From contig CBHWEI010000055.1 of assembly GCA_966112835.1 (NCBI GenBank), positions 1 to 17,013 of the forward strand: a DNA stretch of 17,013 bases, given 5' to 3'. Made by a program: the position numbers and the translations under genes. Below the pieces are notes generated by a model. The model saw nothing but the letters and a program-made list of their open reading frames with translations. It ran no database searches and had not been told where the DNA came from. Each line of letters starts with the position of its first letter. Positions within the stretch are counted from its first letter, which is position 1. Positions 8,113 through 14,771 of the stretch are shown here, one piece after another. Source of the DNA: UBA668 sp966112835. Lineage in GTDB: Bacteria; Actinomycetota; Acidimicrobiia; Acidimicrobiales; Ilumatobacteraceae.

Positions 8113-9864
8113 TCAGGGGGTGCGGTCCTCCCAGTCGACCCAGTGCACCTGGTAGGCCTTGATGTAGGCCTTCACGGCCTCGCCGACCGTGCGGGCGGTG
8201 TGGTTCGGCATGTCGCCGCGGAACACCTGATAGCGGTCGAACCGGTCGTGCACCGCGCCCTTCAGCTCGGCGAAGCGCACCTCGATGCCACGGCCGTGCA
8301 GGTCGGCGAACAGGTCCTCCAGCATCTCGGCGGCGGTGGCGTCCAGGTCGGTGATCGGTTCGGCGGTGACGATGACGCACTGGACCGGGTTGCGTTCGGC
8401 CCGATCGGCGATGCGGCGCAGCAGGTCGTCGGAGAAGAACCGGGCGTTGGCGAAGAACAGCGGTGCGTCGAAGCGGTAGAGCAGCAGCCCAGGGACGCGG
8501 TGGCCCTCGGGGTGGCGGGAGAAGTCGTGGTACCCCTTCAACCCGTCCACGCGCACGAGCTCGGCGGTGTAGGGCTTCCATGCCAGGCGCAGGAAGTTCA
8601 GGATGGACAGCGACACGGCCACGACGACGCCGCTGATCGGGCCGAACACCGCCACCGCGAGCATGGCGGCGATGGCGAGCACGAACTCGCTGCGCCGCAC
8701 CCGGTACAGGTGGGCCAAGGCGGGGATGTCGATGAGCGAGATGGCGGCGGCCATGACGATGGCGGCGAGCGTGGCCTCCGGCATGTGCCGGAACACCCCG
8801 GGGAACGCGACGGCGATGAGGATCATCGACAGTGCGGCGACCACGCCGGTGAGCTGCGTCTGCGCGCCCGCGGCCTCGGCCACCGGCGTGCGCGAGCTGC
8901 TGGAGCTGATGGGGAAGCCCTGGAACAACCCGGACCCGATGTTGGCCATGCCCAGCGCCACCAGCTCGTGGTTGTTGTCGACCCGCTCGTGGCGTCGCGC
9001 GGCCATGGTGCGCGAGAGCACGCTGGTGTCGGCGAACGCCACCAGGGCGATGCCGACCGCTGCGCCGAGCAGGTGCTGCAGCTCGCCCCAGCCGACGTCG
9101 GGCCAACGCGGCACCGGGATTCCTCGCGGCAGGTCGCCCACGAGTGGCACGTCGTGGTCCTCCAGGTGCAGCACGAGCGACACGACGATGCCCACGACCA
9201 CGGCGAGAAGCGTGGCCGGCAGGCGGCGCGAGATGTGCCGGAGCACCAGGATGATGGCCAGGCAGGCGATGCCCACACCGAACGCCCAGCCGTTGAACAG
9301 CCCGTCGCGCAGGCCGTTGGCGAATGCACGCAGCTGGCCGAACAGCGACTCGCCCGGCACCGAGAAGCCGCAGAGCTTCGCCGACTGGCTGACGATGATG
9401 GTGATGGCGATGCCGTGCAGGTAGCCGTACCGCACCGGTGCCGACAGCAGTTCGGCGATGAAGCCGAACTTGGCGATGCCGGCCACCACGCACATCACCC
9501 CGGCCATGATCGCCAACATGGCCGCGATCGCGACCGCGTCGCTCGGCGTGGGGGCGAGCGTGGGGATGACCGCCGCGGCGATGAGCGGCGTGAGTGCCGA
9601 GTCCGGACCGAGCACCAGGATGCGCGACGGCCCGAACACCGCGTAGACGAGCAACGGCAGGATGGAGGCGTACAGGCCGTTCACCGGCGGCAGGCCCGAC
9701 GCCGCTGCGTAGGCGATGCCGGCGGGCGCGAGCAGCCCGGTGAGCACCAGGCCGGCGGTGACGTCGCGGCTCAGCCAGGAACGGTCGTAGTTGCGTGCCT
9801 GCCCCACTCCCGGCAACCAGGACATGAGACCCGTCGCGTCACCGTCGCGCAACCGTTCGTTCAC
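8113..9864 (-). CDS. SulP/SLC26 family anion transporter with STAS domain
   Basis: SulP proteins move sulfate, bicarbonate or other anions across the cytoplasmic membrane. The 583-residue protein has the conserved N-terminal region DVTAGLVLTGLLAPAGIAYA and the SulP signature around GLPPVNGLYASILPLLVY and LVLGPDSALTPLI (about 57-96). Ten or more hydrophobic segments run to about residue 430. A cytoplasmic STAS domain (about 459-550) contains ITDLDATAAEML, matching the family's conserved D-x-T turn. The substrate cannot be read from sequence, and no carbonic anhydrase or sulfur-assimilation gene is nearby. GTG 9864 gives the longest sensible N-terminus; ATG 9825 is an alternative. It lies 25 nt after the upstream lipoprotein gene and 18 nt before the SurA-like gene, so it probably belongs to one operon. 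Confidence 0.94.
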   Translation of the reverse strand: MNERLRDGDATGLMSWLPGVGQARNYDRSWLSRDVTAGLVLTGLLAPAGIAYAAASGLPPVNGLYASILPLLVYAVFGPSRILVLGPDSALTPLIAAAVIPTLAPTPSDAVAIAAMLAIMAGVMCVVAGIAKFGFIAELLSAPVRYGYLHGIAITIIVSQSAKLCGFSVPGESLFGQLRAFANGLRDGLFNGWAFGVGIACLAIILVLRHISRRLPATLLAVVVGIVVSLVLHLEDHDVPLVGDLPRGIPVPRWPDVGWGELQHLLGAAVGIALVAFADTSVLSRTMAARRHERVDNNHELVALGMANIGSGLFQGFPISSSSSRTPVAEAAGAQTQLTGVVAALSMILIAVAFPGVFRHMPEATLAAIVMAAAISLIDIPALAHLYRVRRSEFVLAIAAMLAVAVFGPISGVVVAVSLSILNFLRLAWKPYTAELVRVDGLKGYHDFSRHPEGHRVPGLLLYRFDAPLFFANARFFSDDLLRRIADRAERNPVQCVIVTAEPITDLDATAAEMLEDLFADLHGRGIEVRFAELKGAVHDRFDRYQVFRGDMPNHTARTVGEAVKAYIKAYQVHWVDWEDRTP

Positions 9865-9889
9865 CGTGACACATTGCCACGGCTATTGG

Positions 9890-10444
9890 TCAGTTGCGGG
9901 TGACGAGAGGCAGGTCACCCACGGCGCGGACGTCGGTCATCAACCGCTCGAGACCGGCGAAGAACTCGTTCGACTGGTCGAACGCGATCTTCGTGCTCTC
10001 GACCGTGACGTCGCCCGCCGACGTGTGGACGGTGACCACGTTGTCGGCGCCGTCGACGCACGACTGGCACGAGCCCGGACCGACCGACGCGGCCAGCGCG
10101 TCGACGTCGAGGTCGGCCACCGACTCGAGCCACGCCTGCACCTCGGCCTGCGGGATGCTGCCGGTGACCGCGGGCGGTGCCGCATCGCTCGTGCGCGAGA
10201 TCTCGACCGCGCCGTCGCTGTACACCACGTAGGTGGGGCAGTTGGGGCCCATCACCTCGCAGCCGCCCGAGTCGACCCAGCGCAGCGCCACGAACGGCGG
10301 CGGCAGCGTGGTGGGCGGCGCGGTGGGCGCTGCGGTGGGGGCGGCCGAACCGGTGCCCTCGACGGAGTCGTCGCCACAGGCGGCGAGCGATCCCAGCAGT
10401 GCGAACGTTGCGGTGGCGGCCAGCAGCCGGGCGGTGATGCGCAT
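9890..10444 (-). CDS. Putative lipoprotein with two cysteine pairs, unknown function
   Basis: I do not recognise the mature domain of this 184-residue protein. The N-terminus is a lipoprotein signal: MRITAR, a hydrophobic core, then LAAC with the lipidated Cys at 23. A Thr/Pro/Ala-rich linker (31-50) precedes a small globular part. That part holds Cys62 and Cys69 in GGCEVMGPNCP and Cys126 and Cys129 in GSCQSCVDGAD, plausible disulfide pairs outside the cytoplasm. The segment TYVVYSDGAVEISR followed by a Pro-x-Ala helix looks like a small alpha/beta fold. It is the first gene of the likely lipoprotein-sulP-surA-mazG operon. The ATG is preceded by GAACGGGC, a poor ribosome site. It is divergent from glsA, with 63 nt between the starts. 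Confidence 0.85.
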   Translation of the reverse strand: MRITARLLAATATFALLGSLAACGDDSVEGTGSAAPTAAPTAPPTTLPPPFVALRWVDSGGCEVMGPNCPTYVVYSDGAVEISRTSDAAPPAVTGSIPQAEVQAWLESVADLDVDALAASVGPGSCQSCVDGADNVVTVHTSAGDVTVESTKIAFDQSNEFFAGLERLMTDVRAVGDLPLVTRN

Positions 10445-10495
10445 GCCCGTTCGACGCCGCGCGGTGGGCTCGGGTTCCGGCGTCGTCGCATTCGG

Positions 10496-10501
10496 TACCG
10501 T
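10496..10501 (+). promoter_or_regulatory. Candidate leaderless -10 element of glsA
   Basis: TACCGT (TAnnnT) ends 6 nt before the glsA ATG, so transcription could start at the A of the start codon. The GGCGAG directly against the ATG is too close to work as a ribosome site. The hexamer is identical to the one before eno. No good -35 box is visible. Confidence 0.45.
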
Positions 10502-10507
10502 GGCGAG

Positions 10508-11512
10508 ATGGTCGAAGTACATCACGCCGAACCGCCCGCGCTCGTCAGCACCGGGCACCTGCCCGCCGACGCCGATGTCGCCGCGCTGGTGCAGGCCGCG
10601 TACGAGCGGTACCGCGGGCTGTCCGAGGGCGTGGTCGCCGACTACATCCCGGCGCTCGCCTGTGCCGACCCGGCGTGGTTCGGGGCCGCCGTCGTTGGTA
10701 CCAGGGGCGGTGTGTTCGAGGTGGGCGATGCCCGCCACGAGTTCTCGGTGCAGAGCGTGTCGAAGCCGTTCGTGTTCGCGCTGGTGTGCGACGCCATCGG
10801 CCACGACGCCGCCCGCGAGAAGCTGGGCGTGAACAGCACCGGCCTGCCGTTCAACTCGGTGATGGCCATCGAGCTGGGCGACGACCGCACCATCAACCCC
10901 ATGGTGAACGCCGGCGCCATCGCCACCACCTCGCTCGTCCCCGGGGCCACGGCTGCCGACAAGTGGGAGCGGGTCCGCGCCGGGCTGTCGGCGTTCGCCG
11001 GTCGCGAACTGCAGGTGGACGACGAGGTGTTCGCGTCGGAGATGGCGAACAACCGCCGGAACCAGGGGATCGCCCACCTGCTCGACAGCTACGACCGCAT
11101 GTACTTCGACCCCGACCAGGCCACCCAGGTGTACACCCGGCAGTGCTCGCTGCGGGTGAGCGCGGTCGACCTGGCCGTGATGGGTGCGACCCTGGCCGAT
11201 GGTGGCGTCAACCCTGTCACAGGGGTGCGCGTGGTCAGTGCCGACACCTGCATGCGCGTGCTGGCCGTACTGGCCACCGCGGGGCTGTACGAGCGGTCGG
11301 GCGATTGGCTGTACGAGGTGGGGTTGCCCGGCAAGAGCGGGGTGAGCGGTGGCATTGTCACCGTGTCGCCCGGCAAGGGTGCCATCGGCACCTTCTCGCC
11401 GCCGCTCGACGCCGCCGGCAACAGCGTGCGCGGGCAGGCCATCACGCGGGCCCTCTCCCAACAGCTGGGCCTGAACCTGTTCGCCTCGCAGCCCGAGACC
11501 GAACGCCGCTGA
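10508..11512 (+). CDS. glsA: Glutaminase A
   Basis: Glutaminase hydrolyses L-glutamine to glutamate and ammonia in the cytoplasm and belongs to the serine beta-lactamase-like superfamily. The 334-residue product has all main family landmarks: GVVADYIPALACADPAWFG (41-59), the catalytic S-x-x-K at Ser83-Lys86 within FSVQSVSKPF, GLPFNSV (112-118), NPMVNAGAI (130-138), the NQGIAHLL helix, CSLRVSAVDLAVMGATLADGGVNP (213-236) and GLPGKSGVSGGI (272-283), the KTG-like box. It is about 25 residues longer than the common 305-310-residue form; the excess is mainly at the ends. ATG 10508 gives a start at the usual distance from the first conserved block. It stands alone on the plus strand and converges with the hydrolase gene 30 nt downstream. 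Confidence 0.96.
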   Translation: MVEVHHAEPPALVSTGHLPADADVAALVQAAYERYRGLSEGVVADYIPALACADPAWFGAAVVGTRGGVFEVGDARHEFSVQSVSKPFVFALVCDAIGHDAAREKLGVNSTGLPFNSVMAIELGDDRTINPMVNAGAIATTSLVPGATAADKWERVRAGLSAFAGRELQVDDEVFASEMANNRRNQGIAHLLDSYDRMYFDPDQATQVYTRQCSLRVSAVDLAVMGATLADGGVNPVTGVRVVSADTCMRVLAVLATAGLYERSGDWLYEVGLPGKSGVSGGIVTVSPGKGAIGTFSPPLDAAGNSVRGQAITRALSQQLGLNLFASQPETERR

Positions 11513-11542
11513 CCGCGCCCACCGACTGCCGCCGGTCGGCCG

Positions 11543-13345
11543 TCAGCCCTTGCGCAGGAACTCCTGCAGGCGCAGCGTCTCGGCGTCGGTCCAGCCCTGG
11601 GGCGGCGCCACGGCAGCCCAACCGGCGACGAACGAGATGCTGTAGTCGTGCCCGTAGCCGGGTGCCGCGCCGAAGCCGGCGGCAAGGTCGGCCACACCTG
11701 CCGCCCACGTGACGAACGGGAACCAGTGCGCCCGGTCGGGCACGTCGTAGCCCGTCGGGTCCTGGATCCACTCGGGCTCGTTCAGCAGGGTGTCGAAGCT
11801 CCAGAACGTCACCGGGTCCGACGGGTGCTGGATGTAGAGGATGCGGGTGCCCTCCCAGTCGGTGGGCGCCGGCACGATCTGCTCGTTGCGGTTGGCGAAA
11901 CGCACGTGCTCGCCGCCGCGGTACACGGGCAGCCACGCCGTGGACCCGGCGTCGCGTGCGGCCACCAACTGCTGCCAGATGCGGTTCGAGTTCGTCGGGC
12001 CGGTGTAGAGGATGCCCTCGGTGCGAGCGACCATGTTGGCGACGCTGCTGCGCACGTCGTGTCCCACGAACGCGGCCTCGGCTCCCAGTGAGCCCAGGCT
12101 CTGCCCGAACACGACCAGCTTCGGACGGCTGTCCTCGGGCAGTTCCTCCCAGCGGGTGGAGACCGCGTTGAACAGTTCGCTGCCGGCGGCCTGGGCCACG
12201 TCGGAGTCGACCAGGAACGAGATCCAGCTGGGCAGGAACGAGTACTGGATGGCCACCATCGCCGTGTCGCCGCCGTACATCATCTCGATGGCGCGGGCGG
12301 CGTCGGGGTCCACCCAGCCGGTGCCCGTCACGGTGGTGACCACCAGGATGGAACGGTCGAACCCGCCGGCGCGCTCGAGGTCGCGCACGGCGAGCGCGGC
12401 ACGCTCCTCCGCGTTCGAGCCGGACTGCAGACCGGCGTAGATGCGGATGGGTCGCTGCACGGGCGGGCTGTCGGGGTTGCCGTCGGCGAACTGCTGCAGC
12501 TGGTCCTCGGGCGTGGCCCGGGCCACGAACGTGCGGCCCTGGCTGCCGAGCGTGGCCCACGGGATGAGCGAGTCGGGGCTGCCCGACACGGTGGGTTCCT
12601 GCGGCGGCTCGACGCCGTCCTCGGTGCCGTTGTCGACCTCGCCGAACTGGTTGCGGGCCCACGAGTCGAAGCCCTCGAACGCGTTGGTGGCCACCCAGCG
12701 CACGCCGAGCACGACCACGATGATGGTGACCCAGGTGGCGGCGCGGTGCGGGAGGTGCCGGTCGATCCAGCGGTTCAGCGCGCGGATGCCCCGCCACACC
12801 ACGCGACCGATGAGCATCAGGAACGCGGTCAGCACCAGCGTGAGCAGCACCAGGGGGATGAGGATCGTCGCCGACAGGTGGTCCATGCCCATCAGGTCGC
12901 GCTGGTCGTTCTGCCACGGGATCCACACCAGCAGGCCGGCGACGAGCACGGCGACGGCGCTGCCACCGAGCACCATCCACGCCACGCGACGCACCCGTCC
13001 CGGCACCCGCTTGCCGAAGCGGGCCAGGAGATGGTGGAAGCACCAGCCGATGAACGTGCCCATGATGAGCGCGGCACCGATGCACACCGCGCTGATGGCC
13101 GCCTGCGACACGGCGGTGCGCGGCATGAGCGTGGGGGAGAGTGACTCCCACCAGAACAGCAGCGCCACGGCGAGCGCACCCCACGTGGGCCGGCGGAACA
13201 ACGAGGTGCGCCACGGCACCTTCGTGCGGCCTCCGCCATCATCGGCCTCCGCGGTGGCGGCGCCGGTGCCGGTGGTGTCTGCGGTGTCCGCGGTGTCGTC
13301 GAGCGCGGTGGTCTCGTCTGCGTCGATCGTGGGGGCATCGGCCAT
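11543..13345 (-). CDS. Membrane-anchored alpha/beta hydrolase (Abhydrolase_9-type)
   Basis: This 600-residue protein matches the two-part actinobacterial family with an N-terminal membrane domain and a C-terminal alpha/beta hydrolase domain. After an acidic Asp/Thr/Ala-rich start (1-40) come about five hydrophobic segments: roughly 54-69, 81-103, 121-141, 158-180 and 204-217. The hydrolase domain covers about 265-600. Its nucleophile elbow is GQSLGS (414-419), with Ser416 as the likely nucleophile. Asp510 in QHPSDPV and His566 in GYGHDYS are plausible partners for a Ser-Asp-His triad. The substrate is unknown. ATG 13345 has a TAnnnT element 6 nt upstream and no usable ribosome site, so it may be leaderless. 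The gene converges with glsA; its upstream neighbour on the same strand ends 79 nt away. Confidence 0.9.
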   Translation of the reverse strand: MADAPTIDADETTALDDTADTADTTGTGAATAEADDGGGRTKVPWRTSLFRRPTWGALAVALLFWWESLSPTLMPRTAVSQAAISAVCIGAALIMGTFIGWCFHHLLARFGKRVPGRVRRVAWMVLGGSAVAVLVAGLLVWIPWQNDQRDLMGMDHLSATILIPLVLLTLVLTAFLMLIGRVVWRGIRALNRWIDRHLPHRAATWVTIIVVVLGVRWVATNAFEGFDSWARNQFGEVDNGTEDGVEPPQEPTVSGSPDSLIPWATLGSQGRTFVARATPEDQLQQFADGNPDSPPVQRPIRIYAGLQSGSNAEERAALAVRDLERAGGFDRSILVVTTVTGTGWVDPDAARAIEMMYGGDTAMVAIQYSFLPSWISFLVDSDVAQAAGSELFNAVSTRWEELPEDSRPKLVVFGQSLGSLGAEAAFVGHDVRSSVANMVARTEGILYTGPTNSNRIWQQLVAARDAGSTAWLPVYRGGEHVRFANRNEQIVPAPTDWEGTRILYIQHPSDPVTFWSFDTLLNEPEWIQDPTGYDVPDRAHWFPFVTWAAGVADLAAGFGAAPGYGHDYSISFVAGWAAVAPPQGWTDAETLRLQEFLRKG

Positions 13346-13351
13346 GCCCCG

Positions 13352-13357
13352 ACGCTA
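13352..13357 (-). promoter_or_regulatory. Candidate leaderless -10 element of the alpha/beta hydrolase gene
   Basis: TAGCGT (TAnnnT) on the minus strand is followed by 6 nt (CGGGGC) and then the ATG at 13345. The geometry equals that seen before glsA and the peroxiredoxin gene. The GGGG is only 1 nt from the ATG, too close for a normal ribosome site. Confidence 0.4.
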
Positions 13358-13384
13358 GTGCCAACCCGTCGAGCCCCTCTGCTC

Positions 13385-13414
13385 CCGAGCTCGAGTGCTG
13401 CGTGACGCGCTCGG
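13385..13414 (-). terminator. Possible weak hairpin after the VIT1-like gene
   Basis: On the minus strand, CCGAGC and GCTCGG can pair as a 6-bp GC stem around an 18-nt loop, 10 nt after the stop of the VIT1-like gene. No U-tract follows, so at best this is a poor intrinsic terminator. It is offered only because it lies in the 79-nt gap before the next gene. Confidence 0.2.
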
Positions 13415-13424
13415 TCGTGGGCGA

Positions 13425-14186
13425 TCAGGCGATGGCGGTGCCGAACGCGTTGCCGATGGCGTAGGTGACGGCCGACGTGGCGACGACGATGAGCAACTGG
13501 CGGGCGGCGCCGGCGGCGAGGGGGCGATCGGCCGAGTGGCTCACCCATGCACCGACCGCCATGCTGGCGATGGCGGTGGCGACCACGGAGGCGATGACAG
13601 CGGCGTTGCCGTCGGTGATGAACCACGGCACCAGTGGCACTGCGGCCCCTGCGGTGAACAGCGCCAGCGAACTGAGCGCGGCGGTGACCGGCGAGCCCAG
13701 CTCGTCGGGGTCCAGCCCGAACAGTGTCCTCGCGCAGAAGTCGAGGAACTGCCGTTCGTCGAGCGGCAGTTCGGTGGCGACGCGCTGCGCCGTGTCGCGC
13801 GCGAAGCCCGAGTCGCACAGGTGGTCGGTCAGCTCGTTCAGCACCAGCTTGGGGTTGCGGCGGACCAACTGGCGCAGCTCGACCAACATGCCCTTGTACA
13901 GCTCCACCTGGCTGCGCACGCTCACCCATTCGCCCGCGGCCATGGAGAACGCGCCGGCGATGAGGCTGGCGAAGCCGGCGATCCGCACATCGCCCGCCGC
14001 CGCTGTGGCGCCGGCCACGGCGAGGATGAGGCACACGTTGGTGACCAGCCCGTCGTTCACCCCCAGCACCGCGGCGCGTGCCCCGCCTCGGGTGACGGTG
14101 CGCACTTTGGCGCGCAGTTCGGCGGCGTCGGCGGCGTCGTCACGGACCCGCGGCTCGATCTGTTCGGTGAACGGGCGGGTGCTCAT
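13425..14186 (-). CDS. VIT1/CCC1-family iron/manganese transporter
   Basis: This 253-residue membrane protein belongs to the VIT1/CCC1 family, which exports or sequesters Fe2+ and Mn2+, usually by proton exchange. The first membrane segment carries the family block AAVLGVNDGLVTNVCLILAV (38-57), including the conserved Asp45. The second ends with SMAAGEWVSVRSQVE (81-95), the other hallmark. A cytoplasmic insert (about 92-165) contains acidic residues (Glu95, Glu103, Glu118, Glu144) in the position of the family's metal-binding helices, though it matches the classical Glu-rich pattern only loosely. Three further hydrophobic segments follow (about 168-190, 195-215, 228-250). ATG 14186 overlaps the peroxiredoxin stop as ATGA, so translation is likely coupled. 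Metal specificity and direction are inferred from the family. Confidence 0.9.
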   Translation of the reverse strand: MSTRPFTEQIEPRVRDDAADAAELRAKVRTVTRGGARAAVLGVNDGLVTNVCLILAVAGATAAAGDVRIAGFASLIAGAFSMAAGEWVSVRSQVELYKGMLVELRQLVRRNPKLVLNELTDHLCDSGFARDTAQRVATELPLDERQFLDFCARTLFGLDPDELGSPVTAALSSLALFTAGAAVPLVPWFITDGNAAVIASVVATAIASMAVGAWVSHSADRPLAAGAARQLLIVVATSAVTYAIGNAFGTAIA

Positions 14187-14656
14187 CCGTGGTCGGAGGC
14201 ACCCAGTGCGACGAGGTCGTCGATCACCTGCTGGGCGTGTCCGGCGACATCGGTGACGTCGTAGGCGCGCACGACGACGCCGTCCGGGTCGATGAGGTAG
14301 CTGAGGCGCCGCGGGTAGTTCGCGTACTGGTCGCCGGCGTCGCGCGTCACCTCGTAGGCCGCGCCCACGGTGCGGTCGACGTCGCTGAGCAAGCGGAACG
14401 GGAACTCCTGCGCGTCGGCGAACGCCAGGTTCTCGGCCGGGGTGTCGAACGAAGCGCCGAGGATGACGGCGTGCAGCTCGTCGAAGCGGTGGGCGCTGTC
14501 ACGCAGGCCCTGGCCCTGCACGGTTCAACCAGGTGTCGCGGCCTTGGGGTACCACCACACGAGGACCCACCTGCCGCGCAGGTCGGCGAGGCGGACCACG
14601 TCGCCGTGTTGGTCCGGCAACGCGAAGTCGGGAGCGACCGTTCCACGGGAGAGCAT
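14183..14656 (-). CDS. Selenocysteine-containing peroxiredoxin (BCP/PrxQ type), in-frame UGA at the peroxidatic Cys position
   Basis: Peroxiredoxins reduce peroxides with a peroxidatic Cys in the motif TPGC. Read from ATG 14656, the frame gives APDFALPDQHGDVVRLADL, then WVLVWWYPKAATPG, then TGA at codon 44 (14527-14525), then TVQGQGLRDS and an intact remainder to the stop at 14183. Treating TGA as selenocysteine gives 157 residues, the normal BCP length, with YPRRLSYLIDPDGVV (about 119-133) and a late GHA helix. The TGA falls exactly on the catalytic Cys. The usual second Cys of TPGCTxxxC is absent (Gly47 and Gln48 occupy that region), and the whole protein has no Cys, so Sec would be its only redox residue. 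A possible SECIS hairpin follows. The stop overlaps the VIT1-like start by 4 nt. A nonsense-mutated pseudogene or read error is the main alternative. Confidence 0.85.
14491..14510 (-). promoter_or_regulatory. Candidate bacterial SECIS hairpin
   Basis: Nucleotides 15-34 after the TGA fold as a 7-bp hairpin: GGGC and CUG on the 5' side, loop CGUGA, then CAG, one bulged C, and GCCC. The loop carries G and U at nucleotides 23 and 24 after the TGA, in the distance range and with the loop GU expected for SelB recognition. In the classic E. coli element the bulge is on the 5' side; here it is on the 3' side. A competing fold (CGUGCAGG with CCUGCGUG, 14522-14500) exists. The model was drawn by eye. 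Confidence 0.5.
14525..14527 (-). other. In-frame UGA, proposed selenocysteine codon 44
   Basis: TGA replaces the expected TGC or TGT in the peroxiredoxin motif TPGC. The reading frame is the same on both sides, so no frameshift is involved. The codon is one base from the Cys codons and from Trp TGG; position within the motif favours Sec over a Trp or a true stop. Confidence 0.8.
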
Positions 14657-14662
14657 GCGCTG

Positions 14663-14668
14663 ACGTTA
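14663..14668 (-). promoter_or_regulatory. Candidate leaderless -10 element of the selenoperoxiredoxin operon
   Basis: TAACGT (TAnnnT) is followed by 6 nt (CAGCGC) and the ATG at 14656. There is no ribosome site in between. This supports ATG 14656 as the true start of the peroxiredoxin frame, well upstream of the TGA. A -35 box is not clear. Confidence 0.45.
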
Positions 14669-14720
14669 CCCCGGACCCCGTTCTCCCGAACCTGAGTTCC
14701 GCGTGACGCCCGCTGGCGGG

Positions 14721-14771
14721 TGCCGGTCAGCCTGTCGGGTCGGCCTGTGCCGGTCAGCCTGTGCCGGTCAG
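14721..14771. repeat. Short tandem repeat, about 14-bp unit
   Basis: The unit TGCCGGTCAGCCTG occurs at 14721-14734 and 14748-14761, with a degenerate 13-nt copy (TCGGGTCGGCCTG) between them and a partial copy (TGCCGGTCAG) at 14762-14771. The array lies in the 111-nt gap upstream of the peroxiredoxin gene and runs into the stop codon of the GH3 gene. It may be a replication-slippage product. No protein or RNA role is evident. Confidence 0.75.

Noticed and set aside
7649..9903. Long open frames of about 600 codons on both strands over the SulP gene
   Set aside because: Their products are Arg/His/Gly-rich low-complexity shadows, while the SulP frame has membrane segments and family motifs.
11522..11539. 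Hairpin CCGAC/GTCGG between the convergent glsA and hydrolase genes
   Set aside because: Only 5 bp with an 8-nt loop and no U-tract on either strand; not enough to call a terminator.
11442..13214. Second long minus-strand frame over the alpha/beta hydrolase
   Set aside because: Arg/Gly-rich shadow; the hydrolase frame has the GQSLGS motif and membrane segments.
14183..14521. A separate short gene starting at GTG 14521, just after the TGA
   Set aside because: It would lack the first half of the peroxiredoxin fold and the catalytic residue, and has no ribosome site. The upstream half is in the same frame and has matching family sequence.
14500..14522. Hairpin CGUGCAGG/CCUGCGUG as the SECIS element
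   Set aside because: Its loop begins only 10 nt after the UGA, closer than bacterial SECIS loops normally are, and it has no GU in the loop; kept only as a competing fold.
14183..14656. Peroxiredoxin pseudogene with a nonsense mutation
   Set aside because: Not fully excluded, but only one stop exists, it hits exactly the Cys position, the rest is undamaged and the stop-start coupling to the next gene is kept.
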